In this document: positions 18,320-29,400 of the stretch, piece after piece | How positions within the stretch are numbered: the first letter of the stretch is position 1 | Layout: the number at the start of each line of letters is the position of its first letter | From: JBCCGG01 sp039029395 | GTDB lineage: Bacteria; Pseudomonadota; Alphaproteobacteria; Kiloniellales; JAKSDN01 | Direction: 5' to 3' | Assembly (NCBI GenBank): GCA_039029395.1 | Contig: JBCCGG010000018.1 | Coordinates: 1-64,000 of the forward strand | Length of the DNA stretch: 64,000 bases | The notes under the pieces: generated by a model | The model's database searches: none | The model's input: the letters and a program-made list of their open reading frames with translations, nothing else | Told to the model about the DNA's origin: nothing | Position numbers and translations under genes: made by a program

Positions 18320-20251
18320 TCAGGCCGCGCCGGCCTCGACGAAGGCCTGAGCCTCCTCCTTGGTCTCGAAGATATGGGGCGCCAGGCTGCGGGTCAGCGC
18401 CCGGCCCAGCTTGATGCGCATGAAGGCGCTGGTGGTGTAGCGGGAGACCTTCGCGTAGTAGCGCTGCTCCATCTCCCGGGCCATGTCGGCGTAAGGCGCC
18501 AGCAGCGCCTCGTCGATCTGAAAGGCATCGTAATTGACCACCGCGGCAACCTTGCGGCCGATCTCCCGGCAGCGCGCCTCGACCGCCTCTTGAATCGCGG
18601 CGATGTCCTCGGGCCGGCGTAGATGCAGGCCCTCGAAGTTGAGGAAGAGCGCGTTGCGCGCCGGGTCGTAGGCGATGCGCTCGGCCAGATCCAGATCGAG
18701 CAGCAAGGCTTTCAGGTCCATGGGCTCGTCCCGAAAAAGGCGGGAGTCCATCTTGCGGGGTGCACGCAAGATCGGCCGAAAGGCCGTGTTGGCGAGAATG
18801 TCCCGCTCCAGGTCCACGCCGGGCGCGATCTCGATCAGCTCCAGGCCATCTGGCGTCAGCCGGAAGACACAGCGCTCGGTGACGTAAAGCACCGGGCAGG
18901 CGGCGGCCGCCGCCCGGGCGCCGGAGAAGGTGATCTGCTCGACCGCTTCGATGAATTTTTGGGCCCGGCCTTCCTGGAGAATTCGGAGCCGGCCCTCCGT
19001 AACCGCCACCGAGAGGCCGCCCGCCGTGAAGGTGCCGGCGAAAACCAAGCGCCGGGCGTTCTGGCTGATGTTGATGAAGCCGCCAGCGCCGGCCAGCTTG
19101 GCGCCGAAGCGGCTGACGTTAACGTTGCCCGCGCCGTCGGCTTCCGCCATTCCGAGGCAGGCGAGATCCAGCCCGCCGCCGTCGTAGAAATCGAACTGCT
19201 GGCTTTGGGCGATGATTGCATCGGTGTTGACCGCCGCCCCGAAGTCCAGGCCGCTGGCCGGCACGCCGCCGACGATGCCTGCCTCGGCGGTCAGCGTGAT
19301 GTGGTCGAGCAGGCGCTCCTCGGCGGCCACCGCGGCAACCCCCTCGGGCATGCCGATGCCCAGATTGACCACGCCGCCGGGCGGCAGCTCGAAGGCGCAG
19401 CGCCGGGCGATCACCTTGCGGGCATCCAGCGCCATGGGCGCCAGGCTCTCAAGCGGGACACTCACCTCGCCTGAGAAGGCCGGCGAGTAGCCGGTCGCGT
19501 AGGTCTGCCGGTGATTCTCGTCGCGTGCCACCACCACGCCGTCGACCAGGGCGCCCGGCACCACGACCAGGCGCGGGTCGAGCGAGCCGGGGCGCGCGAT
19601 GCGCTCGACCTGGGCGACCACCACGCCACCGCTGTTCTTGGCCGCCATGGCCATGGCCAGGTTGTCCAAAATCAGCGCCTCGCGCTCCATGGTGATGTTG
19701 CCGGCGGAATCCGCCGTGGTGCCGCGCAAGAATGCCACGTCGATCGGAAAGGCCTTGTAGAACAGAGCCTCTTGGCCAGCGACCTCGATCAGCTCGACGA
19801 GATCTTCAGTGGTCGCCGCGCCGATCCGCCCGCCCTCCAGACGCGGATCGACGAAGGTGCCGAGCCCCACATGGGTGATCGTACCCGGCTTGCCGGCGGC
19901 GATGTCGCGAAAGAGGTGAGACAGGCAGCCTTGGGGCAGGTTGTAGGCCTCGATCTTGCCCTCGAGCGCCAGGCGCCCGACCTTGGGGATCAGACCCCAG
20001 TGGCCGCCGACCACCCGTTTGAGCAAACCGTCGTGGCCCAGGCGGTTGAGGCCGCGCGTCTTGCCGTCGCCTTGGCCGGCGGCGAACACCAGGGTCAGAT
20101 TGCGCGGCTGACCGCTTTCCAGGAAACGCTGTTCCAGACCGACCAGCAGCTCGTCGGGCGTGCCAATGCCGACGAAGCCCGAGGTGCAGAGGGTGTCGCC
20201 GTCGCGCACCAGGGCGGCGGCATCCTCCAGGCTGACCAGCTTGTCGCGCAT
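18320..20251 (-). CDS. Acyl-CoA:acetate/3-ketoacid CoA-transferase (YdiF/propionate CoA-transferase type), with C-terminal extension
   Basis: A 643-residue family I CoA-transferase with alpha and beta halves fused, as in YdiF and propionate CoA-transferase. The N-terminal half has SGFVGIGTPDELL and GTFVDPRLEGGR; the catalytic glutamate is Glu323 in LTAEAGIVGGVP, and NLGIGMPEGV precedes it. The enzyme moves CoA between an acyl-CoA and a free short-chain acid, which would activate imported acids. Relatives are usually about 520 residues; here roughly 120 more residues form an added domain (ALFLNFEGLHLRRPEDIAAI ... RYTTSAFMRIKLG). The stop codon of the SRPBCC gene upstream is one base away, so the two are tightly coupled. 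Confidence 0.9.
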   Translation of the reverse strand: MRDKLVSLEDAAALVRDGDTLCTSGFVGIGTPDELLVGLEQRFLESGQPRNLTLVFAAGQGDGKTRGLNRLGHDGLLKRVVGGHWGLIPKVGRLALEGKIEAYNLPQGCLSHLFRDIAAGKPGTITHVGLGTFVDPRLEGGRIGAATTEDLVELIEVAGQEALFYKAFPIDVAFLRGTTADSAGNITMEREALILDNLAMAMAAKNSGGVVVAQVERIARPGSLDPRLVVVPGALVDGVVVARDENHRQTYATGYSPAFSGEVSVPLESLAPMALDARKVIARRCAFELPPGGVVNLGIGMPEGVAAVAAEERLLDHITLTAEAGIVGGVPASGLDFGAAVNTDAIIAQSQQFDFYDGGGLDLACLGMAEADGAGNVNVSRFGAKLAGAGGFINISQNARRLVFAGTFTAGGLSVAVTEGRLRILQEGRAQKFIEAVEQITFSGARAAAAACPVLYVTERCVFRLTPDGLELIEIAPGVDLERDILANTAFRPILRAPRKMDSRLFRDEPMDLKALLLDLDLAERIAYDPARNALFLNFEGLHLRRPEDIAAIQEAVEARCREIGRKVAAVVNYDAFQIDEALLAPYADMAREMEQRYYAKVSRYTTSAFMRIKLGRALTRSLAPHIFETKEEAQAFVEAGAA

Positions 20252-20252
20252 T

Positions 20253-20612
20253 CTAAGGCTTGCCCCCGAACTGGCGCTGTAGATTGTCGAGCGCGCTTTG
20301 GGTCAAGCGCTGCAGAGTCTGGACCGCCTGCAGCTCGCCGCGGGCGCCGGTTTCGAAGCTGCTCTGCCAGGCGACGCTCGCGGTGCCGTCGCCCTTGTCG
20401 ATGACCCGCACCTCGACCGTGCAGTTGGCGACCGGCAGGGGGCTGTCGACGATGGCATAGCGGTAGATCCGCTCGCGCTCGGTGATCTGCTCCAGACGCT
20501 CGACCAGACGCCCCATGCCCTGCAGCTCGACCTGGCGACTGAAGCCCTTGATCGCCCGCCACAGCAATTCGGGCGAGGCGGCGATGTCGGAGGTGAGAAC
20601 GATCTTGGGCAA
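20253..20612 (-). CDS. SRPBCC (START/Bet v 1-like) small protein
   Basis: A 119-residue protein with the layout of SRPBCC ligand-binding folds: an opening strand (KIVLTSDIAASPELLWRAI), central strands (YRYAIVDSPLPVANCTVEVR, TASVAWQSSFE) and a long C-terminal helix. The TTG at 20612 is the probable start because a GAGGAG ribosome site lies 7 bp before it; the site sits in the gap after the dctM stop. An overlapping TTG at 20627 is also possible. SRPBCC proteins bind hydrophobic small molecules or act on them (cyclases, hydratases). It sits between the transporter and the CoA-transferase, so it may handle the imported substrate. Confidence 0.7.
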   Translation of the reverse strand: MPKIVLTSDIAASPELLWRAIKGFSRQVELQGMGRLVERLEQITERERIYRYAIVDSPLPVANCTVEVRVIDKGDGTASVAWQSSFETGARGELQAVQTLQRLTQSALDNLQRQFGGKP

Positions 20613-20623
20613 GAGCCGGCTCC

Positions 20624-21991
20624 TCAATTGGCGTAAGCGACGCTCGGCAGCCAAGTCACCAGGTCCTCCCAGAGGAACACCAGGGTCAGGCCCGAGAGCT
20701 GCAGCAGGATGAAGGGCACGACGCCCCGGTAGATGTGCGCGACCGTGACCTCCTTGGGAGCGACGCCTTTCAGGTAGAAGAGCGCGAAGCCGACCGGCGG
20801 GGTCAGGAAGGAGGTCTGAAGGCAGACCGCGAAGAGCACGGTGAACCAGACCAGGTCGAAGCCCATGCCGGCGATCACCGGTCCAACCAGAGGCAGCACG
20901 ATCAGCGTGATCTCGATCCAGTCCAGAAAGAAGCCGAGCAGGAAGGTGAAGAACAGCACCGCGATCACCACGCCGCTCGGCCCGAAGGGCAGGGAATGCA
21001 ATGCGTTTTCGATCAGCTCGTCGCCGCCCAGGCCCCGGAACACCAGGGAGAAGGCAGTGGCGCCCAGGAAGATCGCGAAGATGAAGGCGGTCGTCTTGGT
21101 GGTCTGCTCGCAGACCTCGCGGAACACTTCCCAACTGAGCTTGCGGTTGGCCCAGGCCAAGAGGATCGCCCCGAAGGCGCCGACGCCCGAGGCCTCGGTC
21201 GGGGTCGCCAGACCCAGGAAGATCGTCCCCAGCACCGCCAGGATCAGCCCGGCCGGCGGCAGCACCGCCCATAGCACGCTCAAGACCACCGCCGGGGTGA
21301 CCGGCTCTGCCCGCTCGGGCGGGGGCGCGGCATCGGGCACCAGGTTGGCATAGGTCAGCATGTAGATGATGTAGATCGCGCCCAGTAGCACGCCGGGAAT
21401 GAGCGCGCCCAGGAACAGGTCGCCAACCGACATGGCCAGGCGGTCGGCCATCAGCACCAACATGATCGAGGGCGGGATCAGAATGCCGAGCGTGCCGACC
21501 GAGCAGACCGTGCCGGCCGCAAATGCGGGGCTGTAGCGGTTTTGCATCATGACCGGCAGGCCGAGCAAAGAGAGCAGCACGACCGAGGCGCCGATGATGC
21601 CGGTCGAGGCCGCCAGCAGAATGCCGATCAGCGCCACCGTGACCGCCAAGCCGCCGCGCACCCGGCCGAACAGCTTGACGAAGTTGGTCATCAGCTGGGC
21701 CGCGATGCCTGAGCGGTCGAGCATCAAGCCCATGAAGACGAACATGGGCAGGGCGACCAGGACCCAGTTCTTCATGACGTCCCAGATGCGGTCGACCACG
21801 GCCGAGGTGTAGGCCCAGTCAATGGTGTAGAAGGAATCGGCCATTAGCTCGCTGTAGACGCTGGCCCACCAGCCGATCGCGGTGAAGATGACCGCGAGCC
21901 CGCCGAGCACCCAGGCGACCGGAAAACCGGTAAAGAGCAGCCCGATGAAGCTGGCGAACATGAGGACACAGAGGATCTCGTTGAATTCCAT
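20624..21991 (-). CDS. dctM: TRAP transporter large permease (DctM)
   Basis: A 455-residue membrane protein with about 12 hydrophobic segments, typical of the TRAP large subunit. Family landmarks are GFPVAWVLGGLAV, the LAASTGIIGASVVLLSLLGL loop, GTLGILIPPSIMLVL and GLATPTEASGVGAFGA. It carries the ion-coupled transport step for the solute delivered by DctP. The ATG at 21991 follows AAGGAG and lies 5 bp after the dctQ stop. A frame extending upstream to 22480 overlaps dctQ and is not real coding sequence. Confidence 0.93.
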   Translation of the reverse strand: MEFNEILCVLMFASFIGLLFTGFPVAWVLGGLAVIFTAIGWWASVYSELMADSFYTIDWAYTSAVVDRIWDVMKNWVLVALPMFVFMGLMLDRSGIAAQLMTNFVKLFGRVRGGLAVTVALIGILLAASTGIIGASVVLLSLLGLPVMMQNRYSPAFAAGTVCSVGTLGILIPPSIMLVLMADRLAMSVGDLFLGALIPGVLLGAIYIIYMLTYANLVPDAAPPPERAEPVTPAVVLSVLWAVLPPAGLILAVLGTIFLGLATPTEASGVGAFGAILLAWANRKLSWEVFREVCEQTTKTTAFIFAIFLGATAFSLVFRGLGGDELIENALHSLPFGPSGVVIAVLFFTFLLGFFLDWIEITLIVLPLVGPVIAGMGFDLVWFTVLFAVCLQTSFLTPPVGFALFYLKGVAPKEVTVAHIYRGVVPFILLQLSGLTLVFLWEDLVTWLPSVAYAN

Positions 21992-21996
21992 GGCGC

Positions 21997-22623
21997 TTAG
22001 CTCCTTCTGGCGCGCGGCCGGGGCCAGCCGAACAGCAGCGCGGTGACGCGGCTGAGGCGGGCGAGCGCGGCCAGGGCCAAGAGCGCGAAGCCGAGTGGCA
22101 GCATCGCCTTGATGGCCCAGCGCGCCGGCAGGCCGCCGGGCGATTCGGAGACCTCGTTGATCGAGGCCGAGTAAACGACGAAGGGCACGGCGTACCAGAG
22201 GACCAGCACCAGGAAGGGTGTCAGGAAGACGAGAATGCCGAATAGCTCGACCCAAGCCTTGGTCTTGAGGCTGAAGCGCTCGTAGAGCACGTCGACCCGC
22301 ACGTGGTCGTCGGACTCCAGGCAGTAGGCGAGCCCGAGCAGGAAGCCCACGGCATAGATGTGCCACTGGATCTCCTCGAACTCGATGCGCCCCTCGCCCA
22401 GCAGATAGCGCATAGTGACGTTGAGCACGATGACCGCCACCAAGAGCAGCCAGATCCAGGAGATCGACCCGCCGATCCAACGGATCAAGCGGTCGACCCC
22501 CTGAGAAAACGCGGTGCGCGGCAGCTCGGCGTGGTGGATCAGCTCATGGATCAGGTCGTGCTCCTCCACAGCCGCGGTGGGATCGAGGTCTGCGGGAGGA
22601 TGGTTATGGATGTCCTGGCTCAT
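21997..22623 (-). CDS. dctQ: TRAP transporter small permease (DctQ)
   Basis: A 208-residue small TRAP membrane subunit with four predicted helices: about residues 50-70, 88-106, 126-150 and 170-190. Family features include VLNVTMRYLLGEGRIEFEEIQ and the HVRVDVLYERFSLKTKAWVE loop. The hydrophilic N-terminal 35 residues are longer than usual. The ATG at 22623 follows GTGGAGAG; the frame stays open upstream to 22725 but overlaps nothing functional there. It lies between dctP (46 bp gap) and dctM (5 bp gap). Confidence 0.9.
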   Translation of the reverse strand: MSQDIHNHPPADLDPTAAVEEHDLIHELIHHAELPRTAFSQGVDRLIRWIGGSISWIWLLLVAVIVLNVTMRYLLGEGRIEFEEIQWHIYAVGFLLGLAYCLESDDHVRVDVLYERFSLKTKAWVELFGILVFLTPFLVLVLWYAVPFVVYSASINEVSESPGGLPARWAIKAMLPLGFALLALAALARLSRVTALLFGWPRPRARRS

Positions 22624-22669
22624 GGTGTCTCTCCACACTGTTGGGGGCCGAGCTGCCGCGGACGGCCGC

Positions 22670-23755
<1,086 letters not shown>

Positions 23756-23950
23756 CTTTCTGCTTCCTTGTGCTTGAGGATTGAAATGGCGAAAGGCCCG
23801 ACGGGCGCGCGGCCCGGCCGGGATGCGGGAAGGACTCGGGGAATGAGCTTGGGCAGTCAGGCCCATGGCACAGCGCCTCCCTTGCTTTGCGCTTGGTCTT
23901 CTCGGCCCGGGCGTCTTTGGCGCCCTTTGCGGCCACTTGCCTGTTTTCTT

Positions 23951-23967
23951 TGCAAGAACCGTGCCAA
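23951..23967 (-). promoter_or_regulatory. Sigma-54 (-24/-12) promoter for the TRAP operon
   Basis: Read on the minus strand the sequence is TTGGCACGGTTCTTGCA. It fits the sigma-54 consensus TGGCACG-N4-TTGCW at every defined position, with the correct GG-GC spacing. It points toward dctP, whose start is at 23755. A gene for a sigma-54 activator lies directly upstream, and three palindromes sit 80-190 bp behind it. Confidence 0.88.
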
Positions 23968-24046
23968 GTCGCGGACAAGCCGCTTATGCTTTTGAAATTA
24001 TTTGAAAATTTTCAGTCTTGGCGAAACCCGCGCCGTTTTCGGAATC

Positions 24047-24134
24047 TGTCCGAATTTCGGACAGACCGAGGCCGGAATAGCCTTAACGGTTTGATAAGAT
24101 TTAACTTTGAGGAATTGTCCGAAATACGGACAGT

Positions 24135-24154
<20 letters not shown>
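24047..24154. promoter_or_regulatory. Three palindromic upstream activator sites
   Basis: Three 17-bp palindromes share the form TGTCCGAA-n-TTCGGACA: 24047-24063 (perfect arms), 24116-24132 (one mismatched pair) and 24138-24154 (TGTCTGAATCTCGGACA). The last two centres are 22 bp apart, about two helical turns. The third overlaps the last codons of the activator gene. They lie 80-190 bp upstream of the sigma-54 promoter, the usual place for enhancer-type binding sites of a Fis-type activator. Confidence 0.82.
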
Positions 24155-25550
<1,396 letters not shown>

Positions 25551-25917
25551 GGGGGGTCGAGGGTAGCACCGATCGCGAGGGCGGTCACGCCAGCAGGCTA
25601 CTTGGTTTCCGGAGCTTTAGCCGGCGTGTCCGAGGCACGATTGAAAGCGGACATATCAGCAGTGATCGCGACGCGATGGCTCTGAGCCAAGAGGAGATAA
25701 CAGCCGCTTCTCGCTTGACTTCCTCAAACCAAATGAGACCATTTGTTAGAGATAGGATGTTCGTCTATTCGCGTGTCAAGCAGCACGAGATGAACAAGTT
25801 CCAAGCAAGAATTGTCGACCGTCCCATCTCGATTGAACAGCTGGGGTTTAGTCCCGACCCTGGCTCCCTCTACTGAGGAGGGGTACTTTTGGTCCGCAAT
25901 TCAAACAACGTGAACGT

Positions 25918-26769
25918 ATGGCGGACCGAGACATGACTGACATCGGATTGGCCCTCGGTGGAGGCGGCGCTAAGGGGCTGGCCCATATCTGCATGCTTGA
26001 GGTGATCGATGAGTTCGGAATTGAACCGAGCCGCATCGTCGGCACAAGCATCGGTGCAATCGTCGGTGTGCTCTATGCATCGGGTATGAGCGCAAGGACA
26101 TTGCGGGAGGAGGTGCAGAGCGTTTCACACTCGGAAAAGAACAACTTCGCTGAGAACCTCGAAAACATCTTCAACTGGTTACAGCTCGTGGAAGTTAACT
26201 GGAAGGGCGGTAGCTTGTTGAAGGTCGACGCATTTCTCGATGATTTGATGGAACATGTGAAAATCAGCAACTTCGAGGAGCTGCGTATGCCGCTCAAAGT
26301 GGTTGCGGCGGACTTCTGGAATCGCAACGAGGTAGTAATCGATTCCGGCGACATCCGAACGGCAGTACACGCGAGCATGGCACTGCCGGGAGTCTTCGAA
26401 CCCGCCATCGTCGACGGAAGGGTTCTGGTCGATGGGGGAGTAACCAATCCCGTTCCTTACGATCTGATCATGGACGAGTGCGACGTCACAATCGCGATCG
26501 ACGTAATGGGGAACAGAACGGAGAGTGCAGGTCTGGTTCCTTCGCTCTCGGAGTCGGTGTTCAACACGTTTCAGATCATGCAGAAATCCATCCTACGCCA
26601 TAAGATCGCAGCGCGGCCGCCGGACATCTACGTTTGCCCTGAGATTGTAGACATTCTGATGCTCGAGTTCCACGAGGCGGAGAAGATCTTTGCACAGGCT
26701 GGGGCGGCAGCTGACCAACTGCGGAGAGAGCTCGAAGGGCGCCTCCTAGGGGCGAATCGCGCTGTTTGA
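25918..26769 (+). CDS. Patatin-like phospholipase (RssA/YchK type)
   Basis: A 283-residue protein with the full patatin signature: glycine-rich oxyanion loop LALGGGGAKG (residues 11-20), nucleophile Ser44 in GTSIGA, and the catalytic aspartate in VDGGVTNPVP (Asp172). It is predicted to be a cytoplasmic or membrane-associated lipid acyl hydrolase. The start at 25918 is the first ATG; a second ATG five codons later is equally possible, and no strong ribosome site marks either. The cardiolipin synthase gene follows 60 bp downstream in the same direction, so both may act in phospholipid turnover. Confidence 0.9.
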   Translation: MADRDMTDIGLALGGGGAKGLAHICMLEVIDEFGIEPSRIVGTSIGAIVGVLYASGMSARTLREEVQSVSHSEKNNFAENLENIFNWLQLVEVNWKGGSLLKVDAFLDDLMEHVKISNFEELRMPLKVVAADFWNRNEVVIDSGDIRTAVHASMALPGVFEPAIVDGRVLVDGGVTNPVPYDLIMDECDVTIAIDVMGNRTESAGLVPSLSESVFNTFQIMQKSILRHKIAARPPDIYVCPEIVDILMLEFHEAEKIFAQAGAAADQLRRELEGRLLGANRAV

Positions 26770-26829
26770 AAGTCACTCCCAACAACCTCGTTTCGTCAAT
26801 CTCTCTACCGAACACAGCGAGCGATTGAA

Positions 26830-28266
26830 TTGTTTCTCCTAGATTTCGAAAGCGGCTGGGTTTGGTTGGTTCTCTCCGCGCTCGCTGTACTGCTTTCTAT
26901 CGTCTGCGCAGGCCATGCCCTGCTGTGGAAGCGGGACCCACGCGCCGCGCTCGGCTGGATCGCTGTCTGTCTGCTGCTGCCGGGTCTCGGCGCGCTACTG
27001 TATTTGCTATTTGGCGTGAATCGCATCAAGGCGAAGGCGCGGCATCTCCGAAGACAGTGGTCCATGCCGGACAACAGCGACCTGGACGATCCAGTCTTAA
27101 CCGCTGACTGGCCATCAGAACACTTCGGGTTCACCCGGCTTTCGCGCAAGGTGACCCGGCGGCGATTCGTGCAGGGAAATCGGATCGAGCTGCTGGTCAA
27201 CGGCGAGGAAGCATACCCTGCCATGCTCGAGGAAATCAGCGGCGCAAGCGAATCCGTCGGATTGTGTACGTACATCTTCGATAGCGATCGGGTGGGTCTC
27301 CAGTTCGTCGACGCCCTTGCCGACGCCATGGCGCGGGGCGTGGACGTAAAGGTGCTCGTCGACGGTGTGGGCGAGATGTACTCCCGACCTCGCATCTCCG
27401 GTTTGTTGAAGAAGAAGGGCATATCAACCGCGAGATTCCTGCCCTGGGATCGCTGGCCGCGGATCCACCATTTGAATCTGAGAAATCACCGCAAGATTCT
27501 CGTCGTAGACGGCAAACTCGCATTCACAGGAGGGATGAACATCGGCGTTCGGCACCTAGCCGACGCGCACGACAACCCCGAGAAAGCGCTCGACGTCCAC
27601 TTCAAGGTCCGTGGGCCGGTCGTTGCTGACGTCGAGCAGGCGTTCCTGGAAGACTGGTCCTTCGCCACGGGCGTCAACCACCTGCGAGCGGTACCCTTGG
27701 AGTTGCCGTGGGCGGGAGATCTTTGGTCCCGGGTGATCATCGACGGGCCTAACGAGGACTTCGAGAAGCTGCGATGGATGTACATGGGCGCAATCAATGC
27801 TGCGAGGGAGAGCGTGCGTGTGATGACGCCCTACTTTGTGCCGGACCGCGAGCTCGTGGCCAGCCTGAGCGCCGCCGCAATGCGCGGCGTGAGCGTGAAA
27901 ATCGTCCTACCAGAGAAGAGCAACATTCCCTTCGTGAGATGGGCGACCGACGCGATGCTCTGGCAGGTTCTCGAACACGGCGTGCAGGTTTACCGTCAAC
28001 CCCCGCCGTTCACGCATTCCAAGCTCTTCGTTGTTGATGATTGCTATGCGATCGTGGGATCGGGCAACTTCGACGCTAGGAGCTTGCGCCTCAACTTCGA
28101 GTTCAACCTGGAAGTATACGGCGAGGATTTCGTTTCCGTGCTTTCGCAGCATGTCGACCAAGCCAAGGCCCGCTCAGCCCTGGTCACGCTTTCTGAAATG
28201 GACGGGCGCCCTTTGGCCATCAAGCTTCGTGACGGCTTCGCGCGTTTGTTTGCGCCCTACTTGTAG
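26830..28266 (+). CDS. cls: Cardiolipin synthase (phospholipase D family)
   Basis: A 478-residue protein with the standard cardiolipin synthase layout: two N-terminal membrane helices (about residues 9-28 and 38-58) and two phospholipase D HKD motifs, HRKILVVDGKLAFTGGMN (near residue 220) and HSKLFVVDDCYAIVGSGNFD (near residue 396). It joins two phosphatidylglycerol molecules, or uses another phospholipid donor, at the inner membrane. The start is a TTG at 26830 with a weak ribosome site; it gives the expected N-terminal helix. It is probably cotranscribed with the patatin gene. Confidence 0.92.
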   Translation: MFLLDFESGWVWLVLSALAVLLSIVCAGHALLWKRDPRAALGWIAVCLLLPGLGALLYLLFGVNRIKAKARHLRRQWSMPDNSDLDDPVLTADWPSEHFGFTRLSRKVTRRRFVQGNRIELLVNGEEAYPAMLEEISGASESVGLCTYIFDSDRVGLQFVDALADAMARGVDVKVLVDGVGEMYSRPRISGLLKKKGISTARFLPWDRWPRIHHLNLRNHRKILVVDGKLAFTGGMNIGVRHLADAHDNPEKALDVHFKVRGPVVADVEQAFLEDWSFATGVNHLRAVPLELPWAGDLWSRVIIDGPNEDFEKLRWMYMGAINAARESVRVMTPYFVPDRELVASLSAAAMRGVSVKIVLPEKSNIPFVRWATDAMLWQVLEHGVQVYRQPPPFTHSKLFVVDDCYAIVGSGNFDARSLRLNFEFNLEVYGEDFVSVLSQHVDQAKARSALVTLSEMDGRPLAIKLRDGFARLFAPYL

Positions 28267-28637
28267 TACTGCATCTCGGCTTGGGCCCGACGGCGAGTTT
28301 CGGTAGCTGCAGTGGTCGACCGGACAGTACAGAGCACCGCTAGGCTGCAAAGCTGTTCCATGCGCCGCCAAGTAACAAGTTGCGATCGATCTGAGGGGGA
28401 GGGTGCGACCTAGTCATCGTCTCGTTCCAGCGAGGCGGTGGCTCGGCCTTTTGCCTGTGGCAGTAGGTCGGCGGCACGATCGATTTTGGAGAGTTCAGGC
28501 TTCCCAAATAGGAATTGCCATCAATGCCCGATATCCGCTACCGGACAACTAAGGTCAGCACTCAGTAGTACCAAAGCCGTCGAATGACAGTATTGAGCCC
28601 CTTCAATGAATCTACTCCCCCGAAGGTCCGGATAGGG

Positions 28638-28698
28638 TCAGAAATGCCCTTCCAGAAAGTGCCGCCGAACAGTCCGCTCCATGGATGGAAGCAGACAG
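28638..28698 (-). repeat. Dispersed 60-bp repeat, copy 1
   Basis: On the plus strand the unit begins TCAGAAATG and holds GAACAGTCCGCTCCATGGAT before ending GGAAGCAGACAG. It is joined directly to the activator-derived block 28699-28944. On the minus strand it reads as a short protein end, CLLPSMERTVRRHFLEGHF and stop. Confidence 0.8.
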
Positions 28699-28814
28699 AA
28701 GATGCGCGCGTTGCGGTCAGCCGAGACGGCGCCGCCCTTCATCTCCTCGAAGATCTGGAACAGGCTGTCGACGGCGCGCGCCTGAACCTCCGGGCGCGGC
28801 TCGATGTTAGTCAT
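28638..28814 (-). pseudogene. Truncated copy of the sigma-54 activator N terminus fused to a dispersed repeat
   Basis: A 58-codon frame that begins with the same residues as the activator (MTNIEPRPEVQARAVDSLFQ), runs to NARI, then switches into the translated dispersed repeat (CLLPSMERTVRR...) and stops at TGA 28640-28638. It keeps the start codon and upstream DNA of the parent gene, so it could still be expressed, but only part of the PAS domain is left. It is most simply a duplication remnant. Confidence 0.7.
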
Positions 28815-28944
28815 GGGGGGTCGAGGGTAGCCCCGATCGCGAGGGCGGTCACGCCGGGGGGCTAGTTGGTTTCCGGAGCTTTGGCCCCTGTGTCCGAGGC
28901 ACGATCGAAAGCGGACTTACCAGCGATGATCGCGAAGCGACGGC
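28699..28944. repeat. Copy of the activator 5' block
   Basis: This block matches 25434-25680 along its whole length, covering the activator start region and upstream DNA. The rest of the gap between the cardiolipin synthase gene and 29401 (28267-28637 and 28945-29400) shows no gene I can support. Confidence 0.8.
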
Positions 28945-29400
28945 CTGGTGAGGGGGCGATAGGGGAACACTGCCTCGAAAATCATAGTGAGGCTTGGGGT
29001 CACCTTGACTCCTTTGTTTCGATCTTTCACTGTCTCAATGTTGGCAATCTGAGTGGGGGCGCTTTGTAGAGATTTCTCGGTGCTTTAGTTCTTTTGTTGA
29101 TGTTGATTCTCCCTGAGTATGGGTTCGGCACCGACGGGCCGCTAGGGGGAATCAGATACAGTGAATCTTGCTCTTCTTGCCTCGGGCCAGCCGGAAAAGG
29201 CGTTGCCAGTTATCCAACGATTTCTGGCAAGGAAGAGTGATACACGGCGGCCTAGTTGAAAGCCTGCAGAGAAGGTATTTGGCAAGGCACAAACTCATCT
29301 CTGATGATTGTGATAGCGAAGCCATGGAGAGATGAGAAAATCGAGAATTCGGCCGGGTGTTTGGATGATACTGAACACGCGGTTCAATCGGGAGGAAAAC

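Noticed and set aside
28584..29069. Two plus-strand frames of 93 and 67 codons
   Set aside because: They are translations of the dispersed repeat and activator-derived block on the wrong strand.
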